Source: Psychrosphaera haliotis (GTDB lineage Bacteria; Pseudomonadota; Gammaproteobacteria; Enterobacterales; Alteromonadaceae). From it: DNA of 64,000 bases. Location of the stretch: contig NZ_WOCD01000003.1 of the NCBI RefSeq assembly GCF_009728465.1, positions 310,001-374,000 on the forward strand, given 5' to 3'. The translations under genes and the position numbers were made by a program. How positions within the stretch are numbered: the first letter of the stretch is position 1; every line of letters starts with the position of its first letter. Of the stretch, positions 17,511-27,085 are shown piece after piece. The notes below the pieces were generated by a model. That model made no database searches, was not told the DNA's origin, and was given only the letters and a program-made list of their open reading frames with translations.

Positions 17511-18263
17511 ATGGATTTTGTAAATTTTGAAGTTGGCTCAAAAACCGTTTCGCTTGCCATCTTAAATATCTTGTTAACAGAACAGTATCGTGAAAACCTA
17601 ACAGAAATGCCTAACCACAATCCAAACTTTATGGGCATTAAAGACTTTATGAATATTCCAGTGCCTATTTTTGACCTAGGTAAAATACTAAATCATTGTT
17701 CTACCAAAGATAAAAATACCCAAACTGTAAATCAATTTTTAGAACAAAAAAATATTTTTAACCAATGGCTACTATCCAATAAAGGTAACAACGTTTTAAC
17801 AAAACCGCATGCATTACTGAAGTGGCTAAATAACTTCACAAGCAGTGATGAAGACTTGGCTAGTATCATGTCAAAGGCTAAGCTAATTGTTGAGCAAATA
17901 GCTCAGCAAAATATCAGTGACGACAACAAACTAAATTCAAAAGTTAATCAGTTGTTTGAAAATGCCATTGAGCATATTGAATATTCTTATAAACCCATAA
18001 TCGTTTTTACGACCATAAATGGCAGTGCGCCTCACATAGGTCTCTTAGTTGACAAGGTTGAAGATAATATCCACGTCAATGAATCAGACATAAAGTCATT
18101 AGACAAAGTAACAACGGTTGGATTTGAATTAGATAACGATACTAAAGCAATTTTGAAAGGCTTAATTCAGCTTGGGGACAAACACAGTTTGATAATTGAT
18201 CCAGCATCCTTATTTACTAAGGGTATAAAAAGCGATGAAGTTCAACCAGAGGCTGTTGTCTAA
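17511..18263 (+). CDS. CheW-like protein with an inserted helical segment
   Basis: The 250-residue protein resembles CheW at both ends. The first ~60 residues read like the CheW N-terminal half, with a FMNIPVPIFDLGKIL segment. The end has GLLVDKVEDNIHV, LIQLGDKHSLIIDPASLF. Between them (about residues 65-150) is an extra, mostly helical segment containing KPHALLKWLNNF, which may be a degenerate CZB-type (chemoreceptor zinc-binding) domain; most His/Cys ligands are missing. A role as scaffold in a chemosensory array is inference. GGGGAA lies five bases before the ATG. Its stop overlaps the convergent pgpA stop by 4 bp. Confidence 0.6.
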   Translation: MDFVNFEVGSKTVSLAILNILLTEQYRENLTEMPNHNPNFMGIKDFMNIPVPIFDLGKILNHCSTKDKNTQTVNQFLEQKNIFNQWLLSNKGNNVLTKPHALLKWLNNFTSSDEDLASIMSKAKLIVEQIAQQNISDDNKLNSKVNQLFENAIEHIEYSYKPIIVFTTINGSAPHIGLLVDKVEDNIHVNESDIKSLDKVTTVGFELDNDTKAILKGLIQLGDKHSLIIDPASLFTKGIKSDEVQPEAVV

Positions 18264-18739
18264 CCTAATAGCGGCATAATGAAATATAAACAAACGCCAG
18301 CCGCTAAGCCCGCTACAATATCATCAATCATTATGCCTAAACCACCATGAACGTACTTGTCTAAGTAACTTATAGGCCAAGGTTTAACAATATCAAAGAA
18401 CCTGAATAATACAAATCCTACCGCAATAGCAGTCCAACTAAATGGAACAAAGCACAAGGTAATAAACATACCTGCAAACTCATCCCATACAATCGCTTTA
18501 TGATCGTGAACGCCGATGTCCGACGCAGCTTTGCCACAAATGTAAGGGCCCACTACGCAAGTAAACAGAGTGAACAATATAAATATATAAGCTGGGCTAT
18601 AAACAAATGCTAAGTAAAAAGGGATGGCAGCTAATGTCCCAAACGTGCCAGGAGCAAATGGCGCAAGACCACTACCAAACCCTGTAGCTAAAAGGTGTGT
18701 TTTATTACATAAGTTAAATTTAGCCGCAGGGTTTTCCAC
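18260..18739 (-). CDS. pgpA: Phosphatidylglycerophosphatase A
   Basis: PgpA dephosphorylates phosphatidylglycerophosphate to phosphatidylglycerol in the inner membrane. The 159-residue product has the family hallmarks ATGFGSGLAPFAPGTFG near the start, VWDEFAGMFITL in the middle and IMIDDIVAGLAAG at the end, with four hydrophobic helices. It begins one base after the thiL stop, so it is coupled to thiL. The nusB-thiL-pgpA order is widespread in gammaproteobacteria. Confidence 0.96.
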   Translation of the reverse strand: MENPAAKFNLCNKTHLLATGFGSGLAPFAPGTFGTLAAIPFYLAFVYSPAYIFILFTLFTCVVGPYICGKAASDIGVHDHKAIVWDEFAGMFITLCFVPFSWTAIAVGFVLFRFFDIVKPWPISYLDKYVHGGLGIMIDDIVAGLAAGVCLYFIMPLLG

Positions 18740-18740
18740 T

Positions 18741-19721
18741 TTACTTCTCTTCTTTATCCGAAAAATGCTGAAAGCCCTTTTGGCCTTTCAAGTTAAACGG
18801 CTCGTCATTGAACAGCAATTCAATTCCGGTATCGCCGCCACAAATTTGGCCAATGCAGGTATATTTAACACCCATCGCTGTTGCGTTTTGCTCTAAGTAA
18901 CCTTTTTGTTGTTCAGGCACTGTAAACAAAATTTCATAGTCTTCTCCGCCGGTTAACGCCAGAGAAATCGCTTTTTCTTGGCCAACAGCGTCGTATAACG
19001 TATGTGAAATAGGTAGTCGCTCTACATCTATTCTTGCTGAGACTGATGACGCCTTAAGAATGTGGCCAAGGTCTTGAATTAAACCATCAGAAATATCAAG
19101 TGCAGAGGTTGCCGCGTGTCTTACAACCTGTCCGGCAGCAATTCGTGCAACTGGGTAGTCAAAACGTTGCTGAATATGACTAGCAATATCTTCCGGGAAC
19201 TTAAGCCCATTAATTTTTGAGTCAACCGCCAGAGCAGACTCACCTAACTCACCTGTTACATAAATCCAATCGCCCGCTTTAGCTCCAGATCTTAATAACG
19301 CTTTGCCTTCTGTTACAAATCCTTTAAGGCTCACTGTAACCGCTAGCGGCCCTTGTGTAGTATCACCACCAACAATTTGAACATTATAGTATTCTGCAAT
19401 TTCAAACAAACCGTCAGCAAACTCTTTTACCCATTGCTCATCAGCGTTTGGCAGCGTTATAGCAACTGATGCCCAAGCAGGCTCGGCGCCCATAGCAGCA
19501 AAGTCACTTAAGTTAACCGCTAAGCAACGGTGACCAATTGATCTGGCACTTGTATCAGTAAAAAAGTGGGTGTTTTCAACCATGGTATCTGTGGCAACGA
19601 CAAGCAGCTTATCCTGCGGCATTTTCATTAAAGCGGCGTCATCTCCGACGCCGACAATAACATCTTTACGTTGCGGACCACGGCCTGAAAAATAAGTCTG
19701 AATCATTTCAAACTCTTTCAT
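18741..19721 (-). CDS. thiL: Thiamine-monophosphate kinase
   Basis: ThiL phosphorylates thiamine monophosphate to the active cofactor thiamine diphosphate. Signature segments are VGVGDDAALM (about residues 23-32), VGGDTTQGPLAVTVS, ALDISDGLIQDLGH and LTGGEDYEILFT, which place it in the AIR synthase-like ATP-binding fold. I choose the ATG at 19721 (MKEFEMIQTYF). AAGGAA lies six bases upstream of it, whereas the ATG at 19727 would touch that site. The 326-residue length is usual. Confidence 0.95.
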   Translation of the reverse strand: MKEFEMIQTYFSGRGPQRKDVIVGVGDDAALMKMPQDKLLVVATDTMVENTHFFTDTSARSIGHRCLAVNLSDFAAMGAEPAWASVAITLPNADEQWVKEFADGLFEIAEYYNVQIVGGDTTQGPLAVTVSLKGFVTEGKALLRSGAKAGDWIYVTGELGESALAVDSKINGLKFPEDIASHIQQRFDYPVARIAAGQVVRHAATSALDISDGLIQDLGHILKASSVSARIDVERLPISHTLYDAVGQEKAISLALTGGEDYEILFTVPEQQKGYLEQNATAMGVKYTCIGQICGGDTGIELLFNDEPFNLKGQKGFQHFSDKEEK

Positions 19722-19748
19722 AACCATTTCCTTTTGGTGTGAGTCTAG

Positions 19749-20168
19749 TTATCTAAGAGGGATACGAAGATCTTTGGCGGCTCTGTCCAATACGCCGTTA
19801 ACAAAGCGGTGGCTATCATCTGCACCAAATTTCTTTGCCAATTCAATGCCTTCGTTGATCGCAACCTTGTAAGGTACGTCAACTCTGAATTTTAACTCAA
19901 ATGCAGACAAGCGCATGATGGCTTTTTCGATTTGATCAACATCTTCATATGGACGCTCAGTATAAGGTGTTAGCGCAGTGTCTAACTCTTTATAGTGTGC
20001 GGCAACGCCACGAATAGCTTCTTTGAAGAACTCAACGTCAATTTTATTTACGTCATTTTCCAAAAGGAACTGTTGCTCAATGTCACTTACGTGGTTTTGG
20101 CTAATCTGCCATGAATATATAGCTTGTACTGCAAGGCTACGTGCCTTTCTTCTTGCTGCTGGTTTCAT
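19749..20168 (-). CDS. nusB: Transcription antitermination factor NusB
   Basis: NusB binds boxA RNA with NusE (S10) and supports antitermination in rRNA operons. The protein has the ARRKARSLAVQAIYSWQ start and the C-terminal YKVAINEGIELAKKFG and FVNGVLDRAAKDLR segments expected of the all-helical fold. At 139 residues it is the normal size. It starts 9 bp after the ribH stop; ribH-nusB-thiL is a conserved transcription unit. Confidence 0.96.
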   Translation of the reverse strand: MKPAARRKARSLAVQAIYSWQISQNHVSDIEQQFLLENDVNKIDVEFFKEAIRGVAAHYKELDTALTPYTERPYEDVDQIEKAIMRLSAFELKFRVDVPYKVAINEGIELAKKFGADDSHRFVNGVLDRAAKDLRIPLR

Positions 20169-20177
20169 TATATTGCC

Positions 20178-20642
20178 TTAGATTTGCGCCATTACATTAA
20201 CCATCTCAAGTGCACCAAGGGCAGCTTCACCGCCTTTGTTTCCAGCTTTTGTGCCAGAGCGCTCGATAGCTTGTTCAATGCTGTCTGTTGTGATTACACC
20301 AAATGATACTGGTATATCGTAATCTAACGATACAGACGCTAAACCTTTGTTACATTCACCTGCAACAAATTCAAAATGAGGTGTGCCGCCTCTGATTACT
20401 GCACCAATAGCAATAATGGCATCAACTTCACCACGCTTAGCGATCTTTTTTGCCGCTAATGGTAATTCATAGGCGCCAGGAACATAAACAATAGTGATAT
20501 CGTCTTGGTTTACTTCGCCATGACGCTCTAGGGCATCAACTGCGCCTTCTAATAAGCTATCAACCACAAAGTGATTAAAACGAGATACTACAATTGCGAA
20601 TTTTTTACCTGTCGCACGAAAATTGCCTTCGATGACGTTCAT
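20178..20642 (-). CDS. ribH: 6,7-dimethyl-8-ribityllumazine synthase
   Basis: RibH condenses 5-amino-6-ribitylaminouracil with 3,4-dihydroxy-2-butanone 4-phosphate to give the riboflavin precursor lumazine, as an icosahedral or decameric assembly. Visible motifs are [26 protein letters not shown] and [20 protein letters not shown], including the catalytic His of the last one, plus [14 protein letters not shown] near the C-terminus. The 154-residue length is typical. It is downstream of ribBX with a 90-bp gap. Confidence 0.97.
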   Translation of the reverse strand: MNVIEGNFRATGKKFAIVVSRFNHFVVDSLLEGAVDALERHGEVNQDDITIVYVPGAYELPLAAKKIAKRGEVDAIIAIGAVIRGGTPHFEFVAGECNKGLASVSLDYDIPVSFGVITTDSIEQAIERSGTKAGNKGGEAALGALEMVNVMAQI

Positions 20643-20712
20643 TCGGGAACCTTATTTCTTATCTTTAAAAAATTTTGCGCGATAATACCACAACATATTA
20701 GTAGATGTTAGC

Positions 20713-20726
20713 AGATCGCGCGATCT
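20713..20726. repeat. 14-bp perfect palindrome between ribBX and ribH
   Basis: AGATCGCGCGATCT is a perfect inverted repeat 7 bp from the ribBX stop. It is too short for an FMN riboswitch. It could be a regulator site or part of a weak hairpin; the sequence alone does not decide. Confidence 0.45.
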
Positions 20727-20732
20727 TAGATC

Positions 20733-21842
20733 TTATTCACTTACATACTCTACAACTTCTAAGCCAAAGCCTGAAAGTGCATGATATTTTTTAGGCGAAC
20801 TTAATAAACGCATTTGATTAACACCAAGCTGTGCAAGTATTTGTGAGCCTACTCCAACATTACGAGAAGTGCCTTGCCATTTAGCCGGTGGTAAATTATC
20901 GCCATTGTCTTCCGCTTCAAAGCGTTTAACTATATTTATAAGTTCTTGATTACTTTCTTGCTTGCCAAGTAATACTAGAACACCGCCTTCTGCTGATATT
21001 TTTTGCAAAGCAGAATCAATAGAGAAGCTGCGGTTTACTGAGCGGTCAGAACTCAATAAGTCACTGAATGTATTTTGTAAATGAACACGAACAAGAGGCG
21101 CATCCATTTTATCAATGTCACCTTTTACCATTGCAAAGTGTAACTGTTCGTCAATTGTGTCTTTAAATGTAACTAACTGAAACTCACCAAATTGAGTCGG
21201 TATTTTACAACTCGCAATTTTTTCGACCGTCGTTTCATTTAAATTTCTGTATTCAATTAAGTCTGCAATAGTGCCAATTTTTAGGTCGTGCTTTTTCGCA
21301 AACACTTCTAAATCAGGACGACGAGCCATAGTGCCATCGTCATTTAATATCTCGACGATAACGCCACAGTCAGCGCGACCCGCTAAACGAGCTAAGTCAA
21401 CGGCAGCTTCAGTATGGCCTGCGCGTGTTAAAACACCGCCTTTTTTAGCAACTAAAGGGAAAATGTGACCCGGCTGAACTATGTCTGCTGGTTTTGCATT
21501 TGGAGCAACAGCCGCTTGAATTGTTCTTGCTCTGTCAGCAGCACTAATACCTGTTGTTACGCCTTCTGCAGCTTCAATTGAAACCGTAAAGTTAGTAGCA
21601 AACTGGGCATTATTATTGTCTACCATTAACGTTAGGTTTAACGCTCTTGCTCGATCTTCTGTCATTGGTAAACAAACTAGGCCTCTAGCGTGCGTTACCA
21701 TAAAGTTAATATGCTCTGGCGTCAGCATGTCTGCCGCCATGATTAAGTCACCCTCATTTTCTCTATCTTCATCATCCATCAAAATGACCATTTTACCGTG
21801 ACGGATGTCTTCAATTATTTCTTCTGGTGTATTCAAATTCAT
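20733..21842 (-). CDS. ribB: 3,4-dihydroxy-2-butanone-4-phosphate synthase with degenerate GTP cyclohydrolase II half (RibBX type)
   Basis: The N-terminal ~200 residues are a complete RibB, which makes dihydroxybutanone phosphate from ribulose 5-phosphate: DDEDRENEGDLIMAA, THARGLVCLP, GISAADRA, GHTEAAVDLARLAG. The C-terminal half aligns with RibA but has lost its zinc and catalytic positions. Where RibA has an ECLTGD...RCDCG zinc site, this protein reads NTFSDLLSSDRSVNRS. It therefore cannot be an active GTP cyclohydrolase II. Such RibBX proteins are known in Shewanella and relatives; a separate ribA is expected elsewhere. The start at 21842 (MNLNTPEEII) follows homology. Confidence 0.93.
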   Translation of the reverse strand: MNLNTPEEIIEDIRHGKMVILMDDEDRENEGDLIMAADMLTPEHINFMVTHARGLVCLPMTEDRARALNLTLMVDNNNAQFATNFTVSIEAAEGVTTGISAADRARTIQAAVAPNAKPADIVQPGHIFPLVAKKGGVLTRAGHTEAAVDLARLAGRADCGVIVEILNDDGTMARRPDLEVFAKKHDLKIGTIADLIEYRNLNETTVEKIASCKIPTQFGEFQLVTFKDTIDEQLHFAMVKGDIDKMDAPLVRVHLQNTFSDLLSSDRSVNRSFSIDSALQKISAEGGVLVLLGKQESNQELINIVKRFEAEDNGDNLPPAKWQGTSRNVGVGSQILAQLGVNQMRLLSSPKKYHALSGFGLEVVEYVSE

Positions 21843-21867
21843 ATTTTCTACCAATTTTGGATGAGGC

Positions 21868-22527
21868 TTACTTATTAAGGTAACCGGCTCTTGCCAGTAA
21901 TGACATGTCCACGCCTTTTGGGTCTTTCCCACCTGACGCATGACCGAGTAATCTTTCAACGTATCGAGCTATTATATCAATTTCAACGTTAACTGCATCA
22001 CCAACGGCTACATTTGATAGTGTAGTTTCAGCAAAGGTATGCGGTACGATTGTCAACTTACATTGACCTTCAGTAACATCATTGACGGTTAAGCTAATTC
22101 CATCAACGGTAATTGAGCCTTTTTTAACGGCGTATTTCTCTAAATGACTTGGGATACTAAGCCAAATATCTTTAGCACGACCATTGTTATAAATTGACGC
22201 TACGTAACAAACCGCATCAACATGACCGCTTACCATGTGGCCGCCAAATCGAGTAGTAGGTAACATCGCTTTTTCAAGGTTAACTAATTGGCCTGTTTGA
22301 TAATGTTTAAATCCGGTATAGCTAATAGTCTCGTTTGATACATCGGCTTTAAAGGATTGCTCAGACTTTTCCACTACGGTTAGGCACACACCATTAGTTG
22401 CTATGCTGTCCCCTAGGTTTACATCTGAGAAGTCAAAAGTTGGAGATTGAACTTCCACTTGGAAATCTTCACCCATTCGTTTAAGGCTTTTTATTGTTCC
22501 TATTGTTTCGATTATTCCTGTAAACAC
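21868..22527 (-). CDS. ribE: Riboflavin synthase subunit alpha
   Basis: The enzyme dismutates two 6,7-dimethyl-8-ribityllumazine molecules into riboflavin and the pyrimidine that RibH reuses. The MFTGIIETIG start and two lumazine-binding repeats are clear: repeat one has SIATNGVCLTVVE, repeat two begins near MVSGHVDAV and has SITVDGISLTVND. The 219-residue length is usual. It lies 17 bp after ribD and 25 bp before ribBX, clearly in the same operon. Confidence 0.97.
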   Translation of the reverse strand: MFTGIIETIGTIKSLKRMGEDFQVEVQSPTFDFSDVNLGDSIATNGVCLTVVEKSEQSFKADVSNETISYTGFKHYQTGQLVNLEKAMLPTTRFGGHMVSGHVDAVCYVASIYNNGRAKDIWLSIPSHLEKYAVKKGSITVDGISLTVNDVTEGQCKLTIVPHTFAETTLSNVAVGDAVNVEIDIIARYVERLLGHASGGKDPKGVDMSLLARAGYLNK

Positions 22528-22544
22528 AGTAATTCCACTTTTAG

Positions 22545-23771
22545 TTAATGCTTGTTTATTGGCTGATAAGTGAATCTGATATCATCACCAACCATTTTAT
22601 AGTCTAGTAAATTTAATGACTTTGTCTCTTTCATACTGTCGAATGGACCAAGTGGAATACAATCAATGGCATTTTTACCCATAATAATAGGCGCCATATA
22701 AAGAATTAACTCATCTACAACTTGGCTTTGTAAAAATGACGCCGATAATTGACTACCAGCTTCAACCCACAAATTATTAATCGACAGCTGATTACAGTGA
22801 GAAATTAAGTCACTCACACAAAAGCCTTTTTCTTTATTGTATACCGAAGAAACTATAGTGACGTTGGTAAACTCTTTAAAATCAACAGTCGCCTGTTCAA
22901 AGTGAGGCTCTGACTTTACTAATACTACCTGAGGCTTATCTTCCGTTGTAAGTCTATTATCTGATTGGTTTTTAGCCATATTGCAATCAAATAATGCGAG
23001 GCCACTTGCAACTTCAGGTGTTATTTTATTTTTGCCATCCAAAACAATTTTTATAGGCTGGCGAATGTCAGTAACAATATTAGTAAATTCATATTGAACG
23101 TTAAGCTGTTCAGGTCTTACGTTAAGTCTTGCATTGTCTCTAATTACCGTTTTTGCTGTGGTTAAAATAGCGCAACTTAACGCTCGATATCTTTGAACAT
23201 CGGCTCTAGCTGCTGGACCTGTAATCCATTTACTTTCGCCATTATGTAACGCTATTTTACCATCAACCGATGTTGCTAACTTTAAACGCACATGAGGCTG
23301 TTGCCTTTCCATCCTCGACAAAAAGCCCGGATTTAACGCTCTAGCATCAGTTTCTAATAAACCAATTTGCACTTCTATGCCGGCTTCTTGAAGCATAGCA
23401 ATACCATTACCGGCAACAAGAGGATTAGGATCTAACATGGCAACAATAACTTTTTTAATCTTCGCTTCTTTTAAACGAAGTGCACAAGGTGGTGTTCGGC
23501 CATAGTGACTACAAGGCTCTAATGTGACGTAGGCGGTAGCACCAGCTGTTTGTTGAATACTGAGAGCTTGCAACGCGTTAACTTCTGCATGGCCTGTACC
23601 TGACTTTTGATGCCAACCTTGTCCTAGGATTGCACCATCTTTAACAATCACACAACCTACATTGGGGTTCGGCGTTGTAGTGTACTGACCCTTTTTAGCG
23701 AGCTTAATTGCCAGTGCCATCATGGTGTAATCTTGCTCAGAGAAAGAGGTAGTGGTGTTGTTTTGAGACAT
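22545..23771 (-). CDS. ribD: Bifunctional riboflavin deaminase/reductase RibD
   Basis: RibD deaminates the first pyrimidine intermediate of riboflavin synthesis and then reduces its ribosyl side chain. The N-terminal zinc deaminase has HAEVNAL and LEPCSHYGRTPPC (about residues 61-96). The C-terminal reductase domain starts near VRLKLATSVDGKIAL, has KWITGPAARADVQRYRA and ends with the NNLWVEAGSQLSASF region. At 408 residues it is longer than E. coli RibD (367), owing to a loose segment around residues 240-310. nrdR ends 2 bp upstream. Confidence 0.95.
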   Translation of the reverse strand: MSQNNTTTSFSEQDYTMMALAIKLAKKGQYTTTPNPNVGCVIVKDGAILGQGWHQKSGTGHAEVNALQALSIQQTAGATAYVTLEPCSHYGRTPPCALRLKEAKIKKVIVAMLDPNPLVAGNGIAMLQEAGIEVQIGLLETDARALNPGFLSRMERQQPHVRLKLATSVDGKIALHNGESKWITGPAARADVQRYRALSCAILTTAKTVIRDNARLNVRPEQLNVQYEFTNIVTDIRQPIKIVLDGKNKITPEVASGLALFDCNMAKNQSDNRLTTEDKPQVVLVKSEPHFEQATVDFKEFTNVTIVSSVYNKEKGFCVSDLISHCNQLSINNLWVEAGSQLSASFLQSQVVDELILYMAPIIMGKNAIDCIPLGPFDSMKETKSLNLLDYKMVGDDIRFTYQPINKH

Positions 23772-23773
23772 TT

Positions 23774-24274
23774 TTATTCGAACAACTTAGATTGACGACT
23801 TTTTAATTCATTTGCGCTATCAGCTTGCTGACCAATTTTCGCAATTTCTTCACCAAATTCTTTTATATCTTCAAATGAGCGATATACAGAAGCAAAACGA
23901 ACGTACGCCACTTTGTCCAATTGGACTAAACCATCCATAATAAGGCTACCAATAAACTCAGAAGATATTTCTCGTTCACCGGTATTACGGATTTCTTTTT
24001 TTATTGAAAGAATGAGTTGATCAACCTGTTCAGTACAAACCGGTCTTTTTTCGATGGCGCGCAAAATACCTGCGCTCATTTTTTCTTCATTAAAAGGTTC
24101 TCGTTTGCTATCTCTTTTCACCACTTTAGGCATGACCAATTCTGCACCTTCAAACGTAGTGAATCGTTCATTACATTCATTACAGGCGCGTCTTCGGCGA
24201 ACTTGAGAGCCACCACCAACAAGACGAGAGTCTATGACTTTAGTTTCCGTAGCAGAGCAAAAAGGACAATGCAT
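23774..24274 (-). CDS. nrdR: Transcriptional repressor NrdR
   Basis: NrdR represses ribonucleotide reductase operons in response to nucleotides bound to its ATP-cone. The zinc ribbon is complete ([14 protein letters not shown]). The ATP-cone spans about residues 46-136 ([29 protein letters not shown]). At 166 residues it is slightly longer than E. coli NrdR. nrdR-ribD is a conserved pair. It follows the glyA terminator, so it may start its own transcript into the rib genes. Confidence 0.97.
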   Translation of the reverse strand: MHCPFCSATETKVIDSRLVGGGSQVRRRRACNECNERFTTFEGAELVMPKVVKRDSKREPFNEEKMSAGILRAIEKRPVCTEQVDQLILSIKKEIRNTGEREISSEFIGSLIMDGLVQLDKVAYVRFASVYRSFEDIKEFGEEIAKIGQQADSANELKSRQSKLFE

Positions 24275-24285
24275 GTGAGTTTTCC

Positions 24286-24322
24286 TAGAAAAAATAAAAA
24301 AGCCGTGTTTCCACGGCTTTAA
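24286..24322 (-). terminator. Rho-independent terminator after glyA
   Basis: Minus-strand AAAGCCGTGG pairs with CCACGGCTT-type arm (AGCCGTG/CACGGCT, loop GAAA-like), followed by a long T-rich tail. It lies 30 bp beyond the glyA stop. Confidence 0.88.
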
Positions 24323-24354
24323 ATATTAACACAGCTTTCACTGTAAAAAATAGA

Positions 24355-25611
24355 CTAGGCGTAAACTGGGAATCTCGCGCATAACGCAACGACTTTTTCT
24401 TTCACAGCAGCCAAGCTTTCTTCGCTATCGATATTGTCTAATACATCACAAACTAAGTTTGATAACTCAACCATTTCAGCTTCTTTCATTCCACGACGTG
24501 TTACAGCTGGAGTACCTAAACGTAAACCAGATGTAACAAATGGAGAACGCGGGTCATTTGGAACTGAGTTTTTATTCACTGTGATAAAGGCTTTGCTCAA
24601 TGCAGCATCAGCATCTTTACCAGTAATATCTTTATTGATTAAGTCAACTAAGAATAAATGGTTTTGAGTACCTCCAGAAACAATGTCATAACCACGTTCT
24701 TGCATTACAGCACACATTTTTTGTGCATTAAGTAATACTTGAGCCTGGTATTCTTTAAATTCTGGTTGTAGCGCTTCTTTAAACGCAACGGCTTTAGCAG
24801 CAATTACGTGACAAAGTGGACCACCTTGACCGCCAGGGAAAACCGCACTGTTTAACTTTTTATAAAGTGCTTCATCGTTAGCACCAGAAATAATTAAACC
24901 ACCACGAGGGCCCGCAAGTGTTTTATGAGTTGTTGTTGAAACAACATGAGCATGAGGAACTGGGTTTGGATATACACCTGCAGCTACTAAGCCTGCAACG
25001 TGAGCCATATCAACAAACAAGTACGCGCCTACTTTGTCAGCTATTTCACGGAATTTAGCCCAATCAACAATACCTGAATATGCAGAAAATCCTGCAATAA
25101 TCATTTTTGGCTTGTGCTCAGCTGCTAGTTCTTCCACTTGTTTATAGTCAATTTCACCAGTCGCATCATCAAGACCATAAGGTATTGCGTTATATACTTT
25201 ACCTGAGAAGTTTACGTGTGAACCGTGTGTTAAATGTCCACCGTGCGCCAAGCTCATTCCTAAATAGGTGTCGCCAGGATTAAGTAAGGCTTGAAAAACT
25301 GCTGAATTTGCTTGCGAACCTGAATGTGGTTGAACGTTTGCATAAGTAGAACCGAACAATTCGTTAGCTCTATCAATGGCTAGTTGCTCAGTAACATCAA
25401 CATGCTCACAACCGCCATAATAACGTTTGCCAGGGTAACCTTCGGCATATTTGTTTGTTAACTGTGAACCTTGTGCTTGCATTACACGAGGACTGGTATA
25501 GTTTTCAGAAGCGATTAACTCAATGTGGTGTTCTTGACGTTGAGTTTCTTGTTGCATTGATGCCCATAGTTCTGGGTCGAAATCTGCGATATTCATATCA
25601 CGAGTTAACAT
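24355..25611 (-). CDS. glyA: Serine hydroxymethyltransferase
   Basis: GlyA interconverts serine and glycine while charging tetrahydrofolate with a one-carbon unit, using PLP. The Schiff-base Lys is in [13 protein letters not shown] (about residue 229), and [13 protein letters not shown] and [16 protein letters not shown] [11 protein letters not shown] are diagnostic. The ATG at 25611 ([11 protein letters not shown]) is chosen by homology and by GAGGTG five bases upstream. The frame extends ten codons further. At 418 residues it matches E. coli (417). It opens the glyA-nrdR-rib cluster. Confidence 0.97.
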   Translation of the reverse strand: MLTRDMNIADFDPELWASMQQETQRQEHHIELIASENYTSPRVMQAQGSQLTNKYAEGYPGKRYYGGCEHVDVTEQLAIDRANELFGSTYANVQPHSGSQANSAVFQALLNPGDTYLGMSLAHGGHLTHGSHVNFSGKVYNAIPYGLDDATGEIDYKQVEELAAEHKPKMIIAGFSAYSGIVDWAKFREIADKVGAYLFVDMAHVAGLVAAGVYPNPVPHAHVVSTTTHKTLAGPRGGLIISGANDEALYKKLNSAVFPGGQGGPLCHVIAAKAVAFKEALQPEFKEYQAQVLLNAQKMCAVMQERGYDIVSGGTQNHLFLVDLINKDITGKDADAALSKAFITVNKNSVPNDPRSPFVTSGLRLGTPAVTRRGMKEAEMVELSNLVCDVLDNIDSEESLAAVKEKVVALCARFPVYA

Positions 25612-25757
25612 TCTTGCACCTCGGTATTGGTTATATAACAAACAAATGAGGCGCTTATAATACGCACTTCTTAGCTAAATGCCTATATCTTAACAATGAG
25701 AAATTCTAACTAATTTGCATTACTTTTATGAACTCGATTATTTGACCTCTTTAAAAG

Positions 25758-26864
25758 TTAAGTTAATAAGGTCTTCATTTCATTTACTAATGTTTGCAAA
25801 CGTTCTTGTAATGTCATCAATACGTTATTGTTTTCATCATGTGACAGCAGTGTTTGCTCCATTAACTTAGTAAAGTACTCTTCCTGATCTATGGTTAAAT
25901 CAAGCTTATGAAAACTAAGCCCTATCTGCATTATAATGTCGTCCATTAATGATTGCTTATCTTTGCGAACTTGTTCAACATCCTGATTAATTTGGCTAAT
26001 TACTAGCGACAACTCTTTATTTAAAGATCTTAATTCTTGTTCCCTCAAAAACCCTATAAACCGAGCTTCAACAGCTTCAATGACAACCGTGATGATATCG
26101 ATAAAGATGCCATAAGCTTCCTCATCTTCTTTGGGTGGGTCTAATACTAAAATTGAACAGTGCTGATCAGACACCATCAATCTTGTGCCTAAGTTTTTTA
26201 TCCGCTGTTTATTGTGAGTAAGTTCAAACACTTCTTTTACTATTGGCGAACAAACTGATGAAGCTTGGTCAAAGCAGGTTGAATGCTTATTGTCCTTGAG
26301 GTAAAGAGCTGCGTGTAACCCTTGTGATGCTAAAAAGTTAAAAACCGTTTGTGCAATTTCACTTTCAGAGTTGGCATGATTTAGTTGTTTCACCATTTGC
26401 AAAGAAGAGCCATAACTCGAAGCTTGAGACATAGTTGTCGTAACTAAGCTTGTTAACTCTTGGCTTTGTGATTGAAGATTATCAATCATGACATCATATT
26501 TTAGTAAGGCTTCAACTTTTGTCATGACTTGTACAGGTGAAAACGGTTTTCCGATAAAATCATCAGCGCCATTTTCAAAACATCGAATTATGTTCTCTTG
26601 ATCTTGGTCGCCAGAGATAAAAATGATCAACGGAGGCTTGCCTTCCGAGTCATTTTTTAACGTTTTACATACTTCTCTGCCGTCGATGTCACCTAGATTC
26701 ACATCTAACAAAACCAAATCAAAATGATGCTCTTCACACTTACTTAGGGTTTCTTTTCCAGAAAAAGAAGAATGAACATCAAATTTTTTCAATAACGTGT
26801 TAACTAGAAGAAGGTTTATCCCCTGATCATCGTCTGCCACCAAAACCTTTTTCTTCTCTGCCAT
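25758..26864 (-). CDS. Response regulator with GAF-like middle and coiled-coil tail
   Basis: The 368-residue protein begins with a complete receiver domain (about 6-125): VADDD acidic pair, phospho-acceptor Asp in LVLLDVNLG, and the conserved Lys in IGKPFSPV. Residues about 160-270 look like a small sensory (GAF-like) fold, with no firm match. The rest is a long helical, coiled-coil tail rich in Glu, Gln and Leu. There is no DNA-binding, GGDEF, EAL or kinase domain. It probably signals by protein contact. It stands alone, with no partner kinase next to it, 113 bp after glyA's open frame. Its function is unknown. Confidence 0.7.
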   Translation of the reverse strand: MAEKKKVLVADDDQGINLLLVNTLLKKFDVHSSFSGKETLSKCEEHHFDLVLLDVNLGDIDGREVCKTLKNDSEGKPPLIIFISGDQDQENIIRCFENGADDFIGKPFSPVQVMTKVEALLKYDVMIDNLQSQSQELTSLVTTTMSQASSYGSSLQMVKQLNHANSESEIAQTVFNFLASQGLHAALYLKDNKHSTCFDQASSVCSPIVKEVFELTHNKQRIKNLGTRLMVSDQHCSILVLDPPKEDEEAYGIFIDIITVVIEAVEARFIGFLREQELRSLNKELSLVISQINQDVEQVRKDKQSLMDDIIMQIGLSFHKLDLTIDQEEYFTKLMEQTLLSHDENNNVLMTLQERLQTLVNEMKTLLT

Positions 26865-27085
26865 TTCTATAAAGCCTCACCATGTTGGACCAGATACAAA
26901 AAGGTTAAGTCATAATTCCACATTGCGCAAAAAACAACCTTGTATTTTATTCATTTAGGTACAAATTGGCCTTATTTAAGCCTCAAATTTCTTGTTCGCC
27001 TTTGAGGGTAAAAACTAATTTGCTAAAAGCAGTCTGCTTGCCCTAAAATATTCGTCTAAATAGTTCATAAAAAGAAAATTTTCCG
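26865..27085. other. Divergent intergenic region, response regulator / ettA
   Basis: These 221 bp separate two divergent genes and must hold both promoters. The region is AT-rich, with no open frame and no clear operator. I see nothing more specific in it. Confidence 0.4.

Noticed and set aside
20643..23800. FMN riboswitch for the riboflavin genes
   Set aside because: No gap in the rib run is long enough (90 bp at most) and no RFN core sequence is seen.
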